Assembly (NCBI GenBank): GCA_027919835.1 | Contig: JANVFP010000015.1 | Span: 558,001 to 622,000, forward strand | Length of the DNA: 64,000 nucleotides | From: Lentinula raphanica | Taxonomy: Eukaryota > Basidiomycota > Agaricomycetes > Agaricales > Omphalotaceae | Reading direction: 5' to 3' | In this document: one piece after another, positions 46,401-57,124 of the stretch | Layout of the letters: every line of letters starts with the position of its first letter | Position numbering within the stretch: position 1 is the first letter of the stretch | Position numbers and translations under genes: made by a program | The notes under the pieces: generated by a model | Databases searched by the model: none | Told to the model about the DNA's origin: nothing | Seen by the model: only the letters and a program-made list of their open reading frames with translations

Positions 46401-47566
46401 CTTCAGCAGCAGCGGATTTGCCTCCCATGACACCTGCGTATCCTGCATTCCCAAGTACTCATGAACCAGGTGCTATCCACACACTAGGTCCATCCCTCAA
46501 TCAGCCACACAATGCACCAACCTCTCCGCTTTCTCAAGGCCCACTCATACCGCATGGTGGGAATCTACCTCCGAATAGTGCAAATGTGTCAGGTATAGGG
46601 TATGTCGGACCTAGTGTGGAGGTCAAACGTGAGAGAGGGACGGCGGTTGGTGTGGGCTATGGTGGTTATGGAGGACTAGGAAGTGCAATACCAAGTGCGA
46701 TTCCGCAGACTCCTGCACCGGTTATCGGGTTCGGGACACCAGCACCTGGCAACAGACCTCGAGTAGGCGGTAGGCTTGATGGAGATATTCGACGAGGCGG
46801 CGGCGCTCCTGGGGCAGGTCGGAATGAACAAGCAGCTGCCGGTAACATCGATAATGGTAACGACGGGACAGGAGGTCAATCAATCGTTGTCTCCGTAGGT
46901 ATTCTACCTCAACAGACTATCCATCACCCGAAAACGTCATTTGAATCATCCACTCCTCTAACAACAGCGTATCCAGCTCCTTCCTCACGATCCGGACTAT
47001 CTGATGAACCATCTGAGCGCGATCTCAGTATGAAAACTTCCTTAAATTCCATACCAACACCCGATACTTCCCGTAGTACAACCAACAAATCTACGACACC
47101 AGACATCATCTATCCTCTCTCCACATTCATCCTTGACATCTTCGTCTTCAACCGGTCTACATGGACGCGCAGGTTTGAAATAAGCTGTCCAGATCTCCGG
47201 TCGAAGCGGAAGAGACGGGAACTTGAGTCGCTTGCTGCTGCGAGTCGGGGACCAGGGAAACGTCGGCCAGAAACTTTACGAGGGCTCAAAGGTGTATCTG
47301 CAGGCACTCCAGATCCTGGAGTTCTCCCGCTTGAGAATCGTGTTCGAATCGGACCTTTGTTACCATCTGCATGTCAATCTGTGAGGATGAAGTTTCTTGC
47401 TGTATCACCCGGTGTGCACTCCATCGATACGCTCACATTGACGGATGTGGAAAGTGGTTTGACAATGAATCTGAGGTAAAAGAACAACATTCGTCCTGGT
47501 TTATGATTGCTCACCCCGACACTCAACAGATCTGTTATGGACGTTGTTGTACATGAGCCAGTCTGA
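43459..47566 (+). CDS. TRS65: TRAPPII subunit Trs65-like
   Basis: A subunit of the TRAPPII complex (Rab11/Ypt31 GEF at the trans-Golgi). It starts MSFEELFTSSELDVVVPESS. The first exon ends at VYRTVLNI and is spliced to AFLRLNFDSPLLSLTFSATL. The main exon is over 3 kb and very rich in Ser/Pro/Gly, with long disordered stretches. The conserved C-terminal beta region includes FILDIFVFNRSTWTRRFEIS, LENRVRIGPLLPSACQSVRM and GVHSIDTLTLTDVESGL. A final small exon, after an intron starting about 47478, supplies SVMDVVVHEPV and the stop at 47564-47566. About 1,320 residues is long compared with yeast Trs65, but filamentous basidiomycete forms are expanded. Confidence 0.82.
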
Positions 47567-47867
47567 ATCCATTCCCATCAGCCAATATAATATCTTCCCA
47601 TAGTCTAGATTCGATATCCTTCTCTGATACGTGTGAGTTCACGAAGACGCGAGGGGTATGTAATACCAAGGAGAGTGAAGACTTTCTTCATGAATGAGAA
47701 CGCACGTCTGGCGTGCGACGACAAATGCCCGCTCCGAGGCGGCCCGACCGGCAGCGGAAGTAAATAGGCCATTTCGATCGCCATTTCTACGTCAGTTCAA
47801 ACTCGCAACCTCAATATAAACCGACTTAGTTTTCGTCCTCTATCTTCTCAACCGCTAATCGATCAAT
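47567..47867. other. Promoter region of the epimerase gene
   Basis: No gene seen. TATAAA at 47815-47820 lies 48 bp before the ATG at 47868. Confidence 0.55.
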
Positions 47868-48948
47868 ATGCCTGCTGAACAACTCGCAGATAGAATCGTT
47901 CTCAAGCACCCTAAAGTGCTCAACTCATGCAATCTATCTCGCCGATATGATCCTGATCTATTTCTCCTAGGGATCCAGTGCAGAGATTCTGCTTTACGGA
48001 GCGACAGTGATATCTTGGAAGGCCTCAGACAAACGTCACCCAGAGCCTTTTGAACGCCTCTTTGTTTCGAACAAGGCGTTTTTGGATGGCTCTAAACCGG
48101 TTCGAGGTGGAATACCTGTTGTCTTCCCATGCTTCGGAGCTCCCACCCATGCCGACCATTCTCGTCTTGGTCAGCATGGATTTGGACGAAGTGAGGTATG
48201 GAAGTGGGATGGTGTAGTGATGGACAATGAGGCCGGGGTCTCTGTGCGATTGAGTAAGTGTTGACACCGTCCGAGTTGGTTCACATCGATGATGCTGAGT
48301 ATATGCGCTACTAGCACTTGAGCCCACACCCAAGATTCAAGCTGTATACAATAAACCATTCCATCTAAGCTATGTGGTAACTCTAGCTGAGCACCAGCTG
48401 AGTACCGATCTACATGTTAAGAACACATCCACCTCGCCAGATTACCCTCCAGACGTCCTGGAATTCCAAGCTCTATTCCACAACTACATCCGCGCTCCTG
48501 CTTCTAAAGTTCTCATCCACCCCCTTCAGAACCTCAAATATCTTGACAAGACCGATCCCGTCTTTAAAGGGTTGAAGACCGAGACTCGTGCTGGAGTTGA
48601 TGTTCGGAAAATGACTGACTCGGTCTATGAGGATGCTCCTCAAAATTATGAAGTGACTTGGCCTGGAGGAGGGATCGCACTCAGAAGTGTTAATCTGAAG
48701 GACGTCGTTGTATGGAACCCACAGGCAGAGGCCGGAAGCAAAATCGGCGACATGGAAGATGGAGGATGGTGAGTCTTCCGCCTTTGCATCTTACCACACA
48801 TGCAGTTCTTACCCTTTTGCTCAGGGAGCGATATGTTTGCTTAGAACCAGGTTTCGTGCGCGGGTTTGAAAGGCTTGAACCAGGAAGGACCTGGATCGGA
48901 CAGCAGGTCCTGTCGGTCATCCATGAAGAGAGAAGATTGAATCTCTGA
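47868..48948 (+). CDS. Glucose-6-phosphate 1-epimerase (aldose epimerase-like)
   Basis: Interconverts alpha and beta anomers of hexose-6-phosphates in the cytosol (YMR099C-like family). Four exons join in phase. MPAEQLADRIVLKHPK is followed by GSSAEILLYGATVISWKASD. The next region has LFVSNKAFLDGSKPVRGGIP, VVFPCFGAPTH, GQHGFGRSEVWKW and then LEPTPKIQAVYNKPFHLSYV. The catalytic C-terminal part contains FQALFHNYIRAPASKVLI, VVWNPQAEAGSKIGDM and WERYVCLEPG, ending HEERRLNL. Active-site His (GQHGFGR) and Glu (CLEPG) positions are present. A TATA box at 47815-47820 precedes it. Confidence 0.93.
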
Positions 48949-49403
48949 TGCGAGTCGTACCATTGTACAAAGTCTCAATAACAGTAAACCGAAATGATGA
49001 GAGATACATAGAGAGATTTCAAATTCTTGTACACCGATTGTGTTCTGACAACGAGAGGAAATCATTGTCCACACGGAAGGGAAGACGAAAATCAGGCAGA
49101 TAGCAAAAACAACATTTGGTAGTCTAGACGTCCAAATTGCTCTCAGTGTACTCTACTATTGATACTAATGAGCAATTATAACTTACCATTTGTTGGTATC
49201 ACCACGGTGTGGTGAAGTACTGAGTCTGTTAGTCTACTTCCAAGTAGAGGGTCCGAACCGTAGCTCGGGTCTTTCCTTATTTGGATTCACGTGCTTATCA
49301 CGTTTACCGTTTTGATGTATGACGTAGCTCTCTCGACTCGCAATGAAAATGAATTTTGACGCGTCTCGATCACCTACACTGGCCTCATACGCGTGAAGAA
49401 TCA
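48949..49403. other. Start of the accessory region
   Basis: AT-rich spacer with no gene seen. It leads into helicase fragments. Confidence 0.5.
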
Positions 49404-49745
49404 ATGCAAACATCAACTTATAATGCAGCGCCAACGTTTTCGTTCAAATCCGACGATGGCCGAGCGTTAATATCTCAAATTATCCAGTTATATGTGCCGT
49501 TTCGACCTCAAGATTACGTGCTTGAAGGAATTGCAGTTGTGCTAGATGGACAAGACTTGGTTGTGATTACACCCACAGGATCAGGCAAGACTGGTTATAT
49601 TGCTTATACAGCACTCGTGGTCCGTGAATTGAGCATAAATCCCGAAAAATACCCCGAAGTTGGAAACACAGCAGAGAAATTTCCGCAGAATCCACTCACT
49701 TGGGAAGCGCCGCTGCGGCGGCAATACACCTTGCTTGTTGATTGA
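49404..49745 (+). pseudogene. RecQ-like helicase fragment (truncated)
   Basis: MQTSTYNAAPTFSF leads into FRPQDYVLEGIAVVLDGQDL and the Walker A motif TPTGSGKT, the start of a RecQ-like DExH helicase of the type found as repeats in mushroom genomes. The frame ends at 49745 after about 113 codons. None of the later motifs (DEAH, SAT, C-terminal RecA domain) is found downstream. It is probably a relic of a mobile or multicopy helicase. Confidence 0.75.
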
Positions 49746-49944
49746 CAGGCTTCCGTCTGGCGGCATGAATGAATACTACAAGCCAATTCACCCCGCTGCT
49801 TATTCAGCGAGTGGGGACGATTGGCTTACACAAAGCACAGCTGCACACATGGGATGACCAAAAACAGTCACTGACAATGGCATATATTGGACATATATCT
49901 GTAAATCAGACTACTGCAAGTCTCAAGAAAGGCTCAAGGACTGA

Positions 49945-50229
49945 GTGATGATAATATATGCTGTGCTGAAGACTGCATCAAAGATTGAGAATTATAATTT
50001 ATCACTGGCAGAAAGGTATGGGTTAGCACTCCACAGAAGCCAACACACTTCTAGTGGCCGAAAGCAAAACATTGAACAAGACTTACCAGAATCAGTAACA
50101 TTGGCAATCAGTGTGCAAGTCATGGTTGTGCAAAACATAGACACAGATCTTGACTTGGCCAATGGTGCACAAGGGACTGTAGTGGGTCTAGTACTACACA
50201 CTGATGAACCTTCAATCAACAAGGATTAA
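49945..50229 (+). pseudogene. PIF1-like (Helitron-associated) helicase C-terminal fragment
   Basis: The frame contains VMVVQNIDTDLDLANGAQGT followed by VVGLVLHTDEP. This resembles the late segment of PIF1-type helicases carried by Helitrons and PIF1-like repeats in basidiomycetes. Only about 95 codons remain, with no Walker motifs upstream. It lies 200 bp downstream of the RecQ-like fragment, so the area is a helicase graveyard. Confidence 0.65.
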
Positions 50230-50333
50230 TGATCATTTATCTTATCTTTTTCCTATTTTATCATTTGATTATCAGTAGTAGTTTATTAGCTAAGCATCTC
50301 TGTGCCATCATCTTCTCATATGTACAATCACAC

Positions 50334-50520
50334 AGTAATATCAGGTTACTTGGCTACAGTAACATCAGGGTACCTGACTACAGTAATATCAGGTTACCTG
50401 GCTACAGTAATATCAGGTCACTTAGTTACACTGATATTAAGTTACCTAGCTACATTAATATCAGGTCACTTAGATACACTGATATTAAGTTACCTAGCTA
50501 CATGGATATTAGATTACCCA
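50334..50520. repeat. 24-bp minisatellite, about 7.8 units
   Basis: Degenerate repeats of a 24-bp unit, such as AGTAATATCAGGTTACCTGG plus CTAC. Alternate later units switch between ATATCAGGTCACTTAG and GATATTAAGTTACCTAG forms. The unit is a multiple of three and keeps all forward frames open, so an 8-residue repeat would be encoded if it were translated. Confidence 0.85.
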
Positions 50521-50529
50521 CTGTTCCAG

Positions 50530-50660
50530 AATAGTATAAATACCCCTCTGTATTCCTGGGTATCCCCCCAGATTCAAGAACATCTTTTATCCTCTTGTGA
50601 TCAACTTGTGCTCATACTCTGTCACTATCCCCAACCTTTGCAACTACAACTAGGTGAGTT
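50530..50660 (+). other. TATA-containing, CT-rich segment, possible LTR remnant
   Basis: TATAAATACCCC (about 50535) is followed by CT-rich sequence ending ACAACTACAACTAG. This resembles the promoter and leader part of a retrotransposon LTR. No second LTR, primer-binding site or coding region was found, so the assignment is weak. Confidence 0.25.
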
Positions 50661-51074
50661 CTAAGTTGTGATACTATAGAACAGATAATCGCTGTATGAC
50701 CAGCCGAGGCTCTGAATGTGACGCAAGATGGACTCGAGTTTCTCAAGGGTTGTAAGTACACGCTTTCTCTTTTTTGGAGCAGAGGGTTGATCTGGTGAAT
50801 AGATTATGAAATTATCGTTTTCCTTTCGACGTTTGACTTGCGGAGATACAGGCGAAGAAGATATAGAACTCAGAACAGAGCGTGAAGTAGGGGTTGAAGC
50901 GTCATTGCGAGTCGGCGGCGACGGCGTGGAGTAGAACGATAATGGAGTTATGGTCTCGAAAGGATGAGTGCGACGTTGAGCACTGTCAAGAGATTCGGGT
51001 GTATTGATTTGAAAAGAATACATGAACGTTGTGGTATAAGAAAAGCATCCGACACGTGAGATTTCGCGGCTCAT
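50661..51074 (-). CDS. Hypothetical protein, 137 residues
   Basis: A complete ATG-to-stop ORF (MSREISRVGCFSYTTTFMYS). The middle is Ser/Pro/Thr-rich (SSISSSPVSPQVKRRKE) with basic KKRKRV, a possible nuclear localisation signal. The end is a helix-like LEKLESILRHIQSLGWSY and DYLFYSIT. It is not assigned to a family. The LGWSYSDYLFY-type ending recalls short N-terminal regions of multicopy ORFs in mushroom genomes, and its surroundings are mobile-element debris, so it may be a repeat-derived fragment. Confidence 0.4.
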   Translation of the reverse strand: MSREISRVGCFSYTTTFMYSFQINTPESLDSAQRRTHPFETITPLSFYSTPSPPTRNDASTPTSRSVLSSISSSPVSPQVKRRKENDNFIIYSPDQPSAPKKRKRVLTTLEKLESILRHIQSLGWSYSDYLFYSITT

Positions 51075-51186
51075 TCAACTTAGCATGTGACTGAATTGGT
51101 GACTCATGCACTTCCCTTTTAGGACAAGGCACATCCTAAAAAGGATAGTGCTCACCTACGATATCGAAAACGCGGTTGAAATCAGA

Positions 51187-52272
51187 CTATAGAATGAGTG
51201 CAATGACTATCTTGCACATTATCATTCTACTAGTCTGACTCGGGAGACTATGAGTCTGTGGTACCCAATACAGCATCCAAGACATGGGATAGCTCACAAT
51301 AGTTGGCAAGTAGTGCTGATACACATGGTGTATTACATGGTGTATTACATGGTGAAATATTTCATGCGTAAATCTGGTGATTGTCCAGCGCCGTTTCCCG
51401 TTGGGCTTACGACTCGACTTTGAAGTCCGAGGCTGGCATGGCTCCGTGGTAGCACCATCGCTGGCTTTGAGTAAAAGCAGTTCCTGGTGCTGCTGTATTA
51501 TAAACATACCTAGTTTCCTTGATGGAATCTTCAGGATCCCCTTCATTGTCAGGCATAATCCTGTTCGAGTGATGATTCTTGAATACACAGCTGATATAGC
51601 ATGTGCGGGATTGGTTGATGTCGGTCTCCGAATGCATATAACCATTGATTGCATTAAAAGTTCCACCGTTGATGGTGAAATCTTCAGCTTCATTGAATAG
51701 AGTTGGAGGACTCGGTGCAGCACAAGGGTCTGATTCTGATTTGTCGGAACATCATGGCCTCAGGCTCTCCTGGAGGCTCTATCTGCTATCAGTGAGCACA
51801 GAGTGGCGCAGGGAGGCTCCTCAATCTCTCGAGCGTTGCGTGGAAGCGAGTCCCGGGAGTTGTTCACATAGGATTCTGTGTGCTAGTGAGGGCGACCTGG
51901 AAATATGTGTCGATCACACTGCTTGAGACCCCCACCTTGTAAACATCCGACTCGCACTCATCATCAGTATCAACGGCTTCACCGACTCGGAGTGTCAATA
52001 GGGACTCAATATTTCAATACGGACGTGAACCCCCAGTGAGGGAACTCACGATATCTCTTGGCTAAACTTGAGCAAGCTTCGCAATTCTTGCTATCGCAAA
52101 AACATGTTCTCAGGCTTCTGTACAGGGACCACCGTTGGATATTCAAGATCTCTCGCATGAGCCTCATTGCATATTCTTGCATATTCCTGCAATCGATGCA
52201 GTCTCCATCTATTAGTTTGAGAGAGTTAGTCCGTGGATTAAATGAAGAAGCAGCGAGTTCAAAATTGTTCAC
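51187..52272 (-). pseudogene. Divergent relative of the GGSF/SH3 family, 5' structure unresolved
   Basis: The C-terminal part matches the gene at 57125-58448. FNEAEDFTINGGTFNAINGY precedes a small intron (about 51456-51506, GTATGT...CCAG) that joins KET to SDGATTEP in phase. Then come RRWTITRFTHEIFHHV, HHVYQHYLP and YPMSWM. A 12-bp tandem repeat near 51325-51360 expands the HHVI segment. Upstream, a Cys-rich frame (TCFCDSKNCEACSSLAKRYR, 52060-52130) may be another exon. However, a clean join to the GGTF exon was not found because of an intervening stop, so it may be broken. No SH3 domain was found here. Confidence 0.45.
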
Positions 52273-52485
52273 CCCTGTGACGACGGCTCAGCTGGCGTTT
52301 TCTCTGGATCGGAAGTCCGGAGAAAATATCGATACGATTCTCGACAGCGACATCAAGGCGAAAGGACATTTCGGAAGACTCGGCTGGACAACAAACTGTT
52401 TAGCTCTTCGAGGTCCAGTGTGGAATAATCTATAATTTTATGTAAACGCGCGAAGTAGGCGAGAAAGATGAATTAGCGCCGACAA

Positions 52486-53504
52486 ATGTCTTCCTCTACT
52501 TTGATCAACGGTTTTACTCTGTTTCCCATATCCTATGCCAGCACCTCTACACACTACATACTTGCCAGAGCTCATGAATCTGGTAAAAAGGGTCCTAGCT
52601 CATGGCCTTCAGGTCGAACCTTGTTTCTCGTGAATGTACCTCCAGATTCCACAGAACGGGACCTCATCTTACTGCTAAAACCCTACGGAATCGTGGAAAA
52701 AGTCGTCTTTGACTCTGACAGTCCGGTCCAAGATGACGCTGAGGATGAAGCGGATAGTGATGAGGAAGAGGAAGAGGAAGAAGAGCAGGAAGCAGAAGAT
52801 CACAATGATATGGAGGAAGCCGATGAAAGTCATCCTCGTAAACGACGAAAAGTCACAACGAAGAAGATCGAACCCCCAAAAGTATTTCCTCTACCGTCAA
52901 TATCCTTACGGAATATGCGAAAGACGGGTCAAACGGCACACGTCGTCTTCCTCGACACCTCCTCCCTCGATCGATTCTTCTCTGCCTCACATACAAAACC
53001 TCGTCCATGGCCTACATCTGAGGAACCCTCCGGACTTTCACACTATCTTGCTCTCTACGACTCGCTACGGCCGCCTTTAGATGCCGTTCGCCAACACGCA
53101 AATACAGCTATGGATTTATACGAATTCGAACTAGCCAAGTCGAAACGGGTGTCGAAATACAAAAAGGGTGAGGCGATAGTGGACGAGGATGGATTCACCC
53201 TGGTGACTAGAGGAGGGGCATATGGGCAGACCGTCGGTGGAGGCGTCGCAGTTGCAACAAAGAAATTTCAGGAGACCGGGGAGGCTAGCGAACGGAATAA
53301 GAAACGGACGAAAAAAGAGAAGACCTCATTTTACGCTTTTCAGAAAGCTGAGAAACAGCGGAACGGTATGCGCGCTTTTGATTGAAGCTCAATTATTTCT
53401 AATAGCCTTCTTTATTAGCACTCATCCAACTGAAGAAGAATTGGGAACTGGATAAGGCCAAGGTGGAGAAGCTAAAGGCATCTCGAAAATTCAAACCATA
53501 CTGA
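52486..53504 (+). CDS. RRP7: Ribosomal RNA processing protein Rrp7
   Basis: A component of the UTP-C/CURI complex in the SSU processome, needed for 18S rRNA maturation. It starts MSSSTLINGFTLFPISYAST. An RNP-like domain follows (RTLFLVNVPPDSTERDLILL, KPYGIVEKVVFD), interrupted by a very acidic insert (52735-52830) and a basic KRRKVTTKK patch, then HVVFLDTSSLDRFF. The conserved Rrp7 C-terminal region is GEAIVDEDGFTLVTRGG, then SFYAFQKAEKQRN. Exon 2 (about 53420-53504) supplies ALIQLKKNWELDKAKVEKLK and FKPY. The second exon is essential for the canonical C-terminus. Confidence 0.93.
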
Positions 53505-53978
53505 TACCCTCTACATATGATTCCTTTCGATGATTTTGCCTTGATGTTGAAACTTGAGGCTGTTGCTGTTATCAATAGTCACTACCACTTTGCACTCACT
53601 GTTGATATTTAATCTAACCATTATGTACTGAAAGCAGTTCGATGGAACGAAGAACATACAGAAGTTGCTCATACTGACACTAAATACAGCATATGAATCA
53701 TAAGTTACGAGTCCGAATGAAAAGAGGAATCGTTTCTATGGCTGTTGAGAGTTGCCATCTATGGTAACCCCTCCTTCCATATAAGGAGCGATGTCACAAA
53801 TTTTATGAATTCATTGTACTCTCATTGTGACAATGTTCACTCCCATTGTGACTTTTTGTGACTTTTTCTTTTGTCCACAACGCTACGCGTTTTCCATACG
53901 CTCGCTAGTGCTCGCTCTATGTCTCCTTTCCCATCTCTATCGCCAACTTTATTATCAACTAAATTTCACAAATTCTCT
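53505..53978. other. 3' flank of RRP7
   Basis: No gene seen. A cluster of TGTGAC motifs, including the palindrome-like CATTGTGACAATG, lies at about 53823-53870. Confidence 0.5.
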
Positions 53979-55008
53979 ATACACTTACGGTTGCTGGATA
54001 GTTAATGGCCAAATCGAGCCGGACCAATTTTATTCAGCTGTTTTTTTCCTTCAATTTCCTTGATGGTGTGGCAGCGCAAGACATTGCAACAAGCTCATTC
54101 GTCACTTTCAAGTACTAAGCAAGGCCTGCAAGCAACAGTGAGCAATTCTGAATCATCTATGTGGTCTCAAATTCTCTTCCAAGCGCTGGCAGAGGCAGAG
54201 GCCCTCTCGATGTAATCAAAGCAAGCTCAAAAATCCTGTTGAATGAATCAAAGGTCATGTCTGTTGTCAGGGATGGAAGGAGGATATGCAGTTTCGTCTA
54301 TGGATGTGGGCCCACAAGGGAACAGGGTTGGCACAGGGTATCTTCAGTGAGTCACTGCATTCGTTGTAAAGTCTATTTTGCTCACTGACCAATCTTCTGG
54401 GAACAACCAAGATGATTGTGGAAGCTTGAACTCAAAGGCTTACATCGTAGCATTCAGAACCGAGAATGCTTCATTATCTCGTATCTAGTTGGTGATCTTC
54501 CATGGGCCATATGGCCTCAACTTCATCGCCTATTACAACGGCCTCTCCAAGTCCCAGTCTCCAATCCGAAGACATCGAAGAGACTCCAGAACATTACCAA
54601 CCGCTACTCACCGGGCACGAACATTTTCTCGATCTTTGGTACCAATTCAATTCTCAATTGTCATAAATTAGAATACATCTCGCTGCTACATACTTCTTGC
54701 CGCCTCATATACGCTCAGCACCCTGTCTACTACAATTTCTTGCAGTGACGCTCGCACCATTGAGGATTCCTGCCACATTTTTTTTGCTTACAAGTTGACA
54801 ATGAAAGATCCTCAGGTAGACACCGCCTTGTTTACGCTGACACTACTACACAATACACCATGCCTGAGTAGTTCAAATCTACTTCTGTGTATGTGAATGC
54901 AGCTGCACTCGCTCTGGGAGGAGCAAATCACTGCCTATAAGCCTCTATAAGCAGAGAAAAAATTCTTCCGGCTCGATTTGACCATGAACTATCCGGCAAC
55001 TGTATATA
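53979..55008. mobile_element. About 1.03-kb element with terminal inverted repeats, degenerate or non-autonomous
   Basis: The left arm (from about 53989) reads GTTGCTGGATAGTTAATGGC followed by CAAATCGAGCCGG. The reverse complement of the right arm reads GTTGCCGGATAGTTCATGGT followed by CAAATCGAGCCGG. About 40 of 46 positions match, and both arms are preceded by TATACA, with a 6-nt insertion on the left. The TA-rich flank and arm design suggest a Tc1/mariner-like cut-and-paste element. Internal frames are short (up to 110 codons) and no transposase was recognised. Confidence 0.65.
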
Positions 55009-55387
55009 CTATGCCTCTCGTCTAACTCCATTTCCGTCAACCTCTTCGTCGTTCCATCTGTGTCTGCCAGATCAAAAAATCTGCCTCTTTCTCATTGCTT
55101 CACCATATTCATCTCCCGGCCTCTTTCTGCCTGCGAGAACAGGTCGCGCGGCGCCCCCCATCCTCAATTGACCCTTTGCCTTTGATTTGAGCCACATCTA
55201 CAACCGTTCTTATAAGCCACGAATGTGCCTTTCGTAAGTTTATCTAGAACGCCTTACCTGTGTGTATGTCGAATCAACGTTATATTCCTCAGGACCAGCC
55301 GCGCTTTCATGTCCTGACCCTTTCCAATAGCCACTACACCACACCTCCGGACCACACTCGGACAAACTCGATCACAAAGCCTATGAT
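55009..55387. other. Region upstream of the RbAp48 fragment
   Basis: No gene recognised. Short frames here do not match the missing N-terminus of RbAp48. Confidence 0.45.
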
Positions 55388-56350
55388 GGCAATTGTGGTG
55401 AGCTCGGTGGACACGCGATCCCTCCTTCTCCCAGAATCCAAATCACTCAAAAGATCACCCATCCGGGCGAAGTCAATGGGGCACGGTATATGCCTCAGAA
55501 TCCAGAGCTGTTGGCGACCAAGGCGGTGACAGGGGAGGTGTTGGTGTTTTATAGGATGAAGCATGCGAGTGAGCCTGAGCCAGATGGGGTGTCGAGGCCG
55601 AATACTCAGTTGGTTGGGCAGACGAGGGAAGGGTGAGCCGTGCTTCATGTCTACTGGTTTTGCTTTTCCTCAAATTTCTTGCATTTTGATGCTCGATCAC
55701 CTTCAAGGTATGGTTTGTCCTGGAATCCCAACAAGGCTGGACATATATTAGGCACGTCGGAGGATATGACTGTGTGTCATTGGTCCGTCCTTATCACTAC
55801 GTTCTGCTTCTGTTTGTTGAAGGGTTTTCTGTACTTAACAGGGATTGTAAAGCCTACAGCAAGAAAAACTCCACGATCCAACCGACGACGACATTCAGAG
55901 GACATACCTCGGTAGTAGGTGATGTTGATTGGCACTCAAAGAAAGACTACCTTTTCGCAAGCATTCGGGGATGATTAAATGCTCATGCTGTATGCCGATG
56001 TGACACTTGTTCTACACTTTAGTCATTAACGATGTTTCCATTCAAGACGGGATACAAGATCTCACAAGAGCAGACACCAGACAATCAGGAGGATGGTCCA
56101 CAAGAGTTGCTCTTCATTCACGGAGGTACGTTATGTATTCTCGTCCTTGTTCATTCTCACGTCTCACTAACCATTGGTTCTAACAGGACACACCCCTCGA
56201 CCGACCAATTTTTGCTGGGCACCAGAAGAAATGGAGAACTGGACAGCAGCTAACATGTCGGAAGATAATGTAGTTATGGTCTGGCAACCCACCATGCGTG
56301 TCTGGGCAGGAGAGCAAGTAAAAATCGACACAAAGGAATTGGAGGACTGA
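55388..56350 (+). pseudogene. Truncated copy of histone-binding WD40 protein RbAp48/Msi1/Hat2
   Basis: The sequence resumes the family at GELGGHAIPPSPRIQITQKI and continues GEVNGARYMPQNPELLATKA, then introns, then YGLSWNPNKAGHILGTSEDM and GHTSVVGDVDWHSKKDYLFA. There a one-base insertion after FAS breaks the frame (about 55965). The next three or so WD repeats are missing. The C-terminus then returns intact: QTPDNQEDGPQELLFIHGGH, PTNFCWAP, VVMVWQPTMRVWAGEQVKID, TKELED and stop at 56348-56350. The N-terminal third is also absent. Retained introns show a DNA-level duplication, not a retrocopy. Confidence 0.8.
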
Positions 56351-57124
56351 TACCAACATCAACAATATCACCAACACAAGCTGGTCTGCATGAGTCTGCC
56401 TATGGGAGACTGTTTCGACCATTTGTGTATGGTCAAGGTCTATGACGCAGCGATCAACTCAACTCGTGCTCTCCACGTTATTTCTTTCATCTCTCTCCCT
56501 TTCTTTGTAAATAGTATTATATAGAGCTGCGAGCGTGGCGAAGCTTTCTTGTCCTCTCACCATTGCTCGCAGCGCGTATCGTACACGTCGTATATTCACA
56601 ATCTCCCTCCCTCCTCCCTTGCACCATTGATTACTTTACTACATACGCACATTGTCTCCTGTAGCTAGGCTTGAGGCTGTTCCCATTTCTGGGCCAGTCT
56701 TGAGAGCTTTTTAGACCTCAATAGATCTCTATTGTGCCCAAACTCATGCAACTCTGTTCATTCATTCATTCTATCTCATGTTCTACTCCTTTGCTTCAAG
56801 AAGATGCAGGAATTGACTATTCGGACTCGTACATGCCATGCTATATGCAATGGCCCACTTCCGCAAGTGACATACTACGACTGACCTACACCTATCGTGA
56901 TAGCAAAGAAAGTTTGTCCACGCGGACTCGATAAAAATTGGCATCAAGTACTATACTACATGGTCAATAGAGAGAGGGGATAGTAAGAAGAGGGAGAAAG
57001 TATTTCATAAGATTCATAAAAGGAAGTTGTATAAGCATACACTGGGTATTCCTTTTGGTGCAAGTGCTGGTTTCCCTTCGTGGGGAACACCATTGCAGAC
57101 TGCAGTGAGTATGTGACAGAGATG
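56351..57124. other. Intergenic region
   Basis: CT-rich and AT-rich sequence with no supported gene. It separates the RbAp48 relic from the leftward SH3 gene. Confidence 0.5.

Noticed and set aside
50334..50520. CRISPR-like array
   Set aside because: Eukaryotic context, contiguous degenerate 24-bp units with no unique spacers; a minisatellite.
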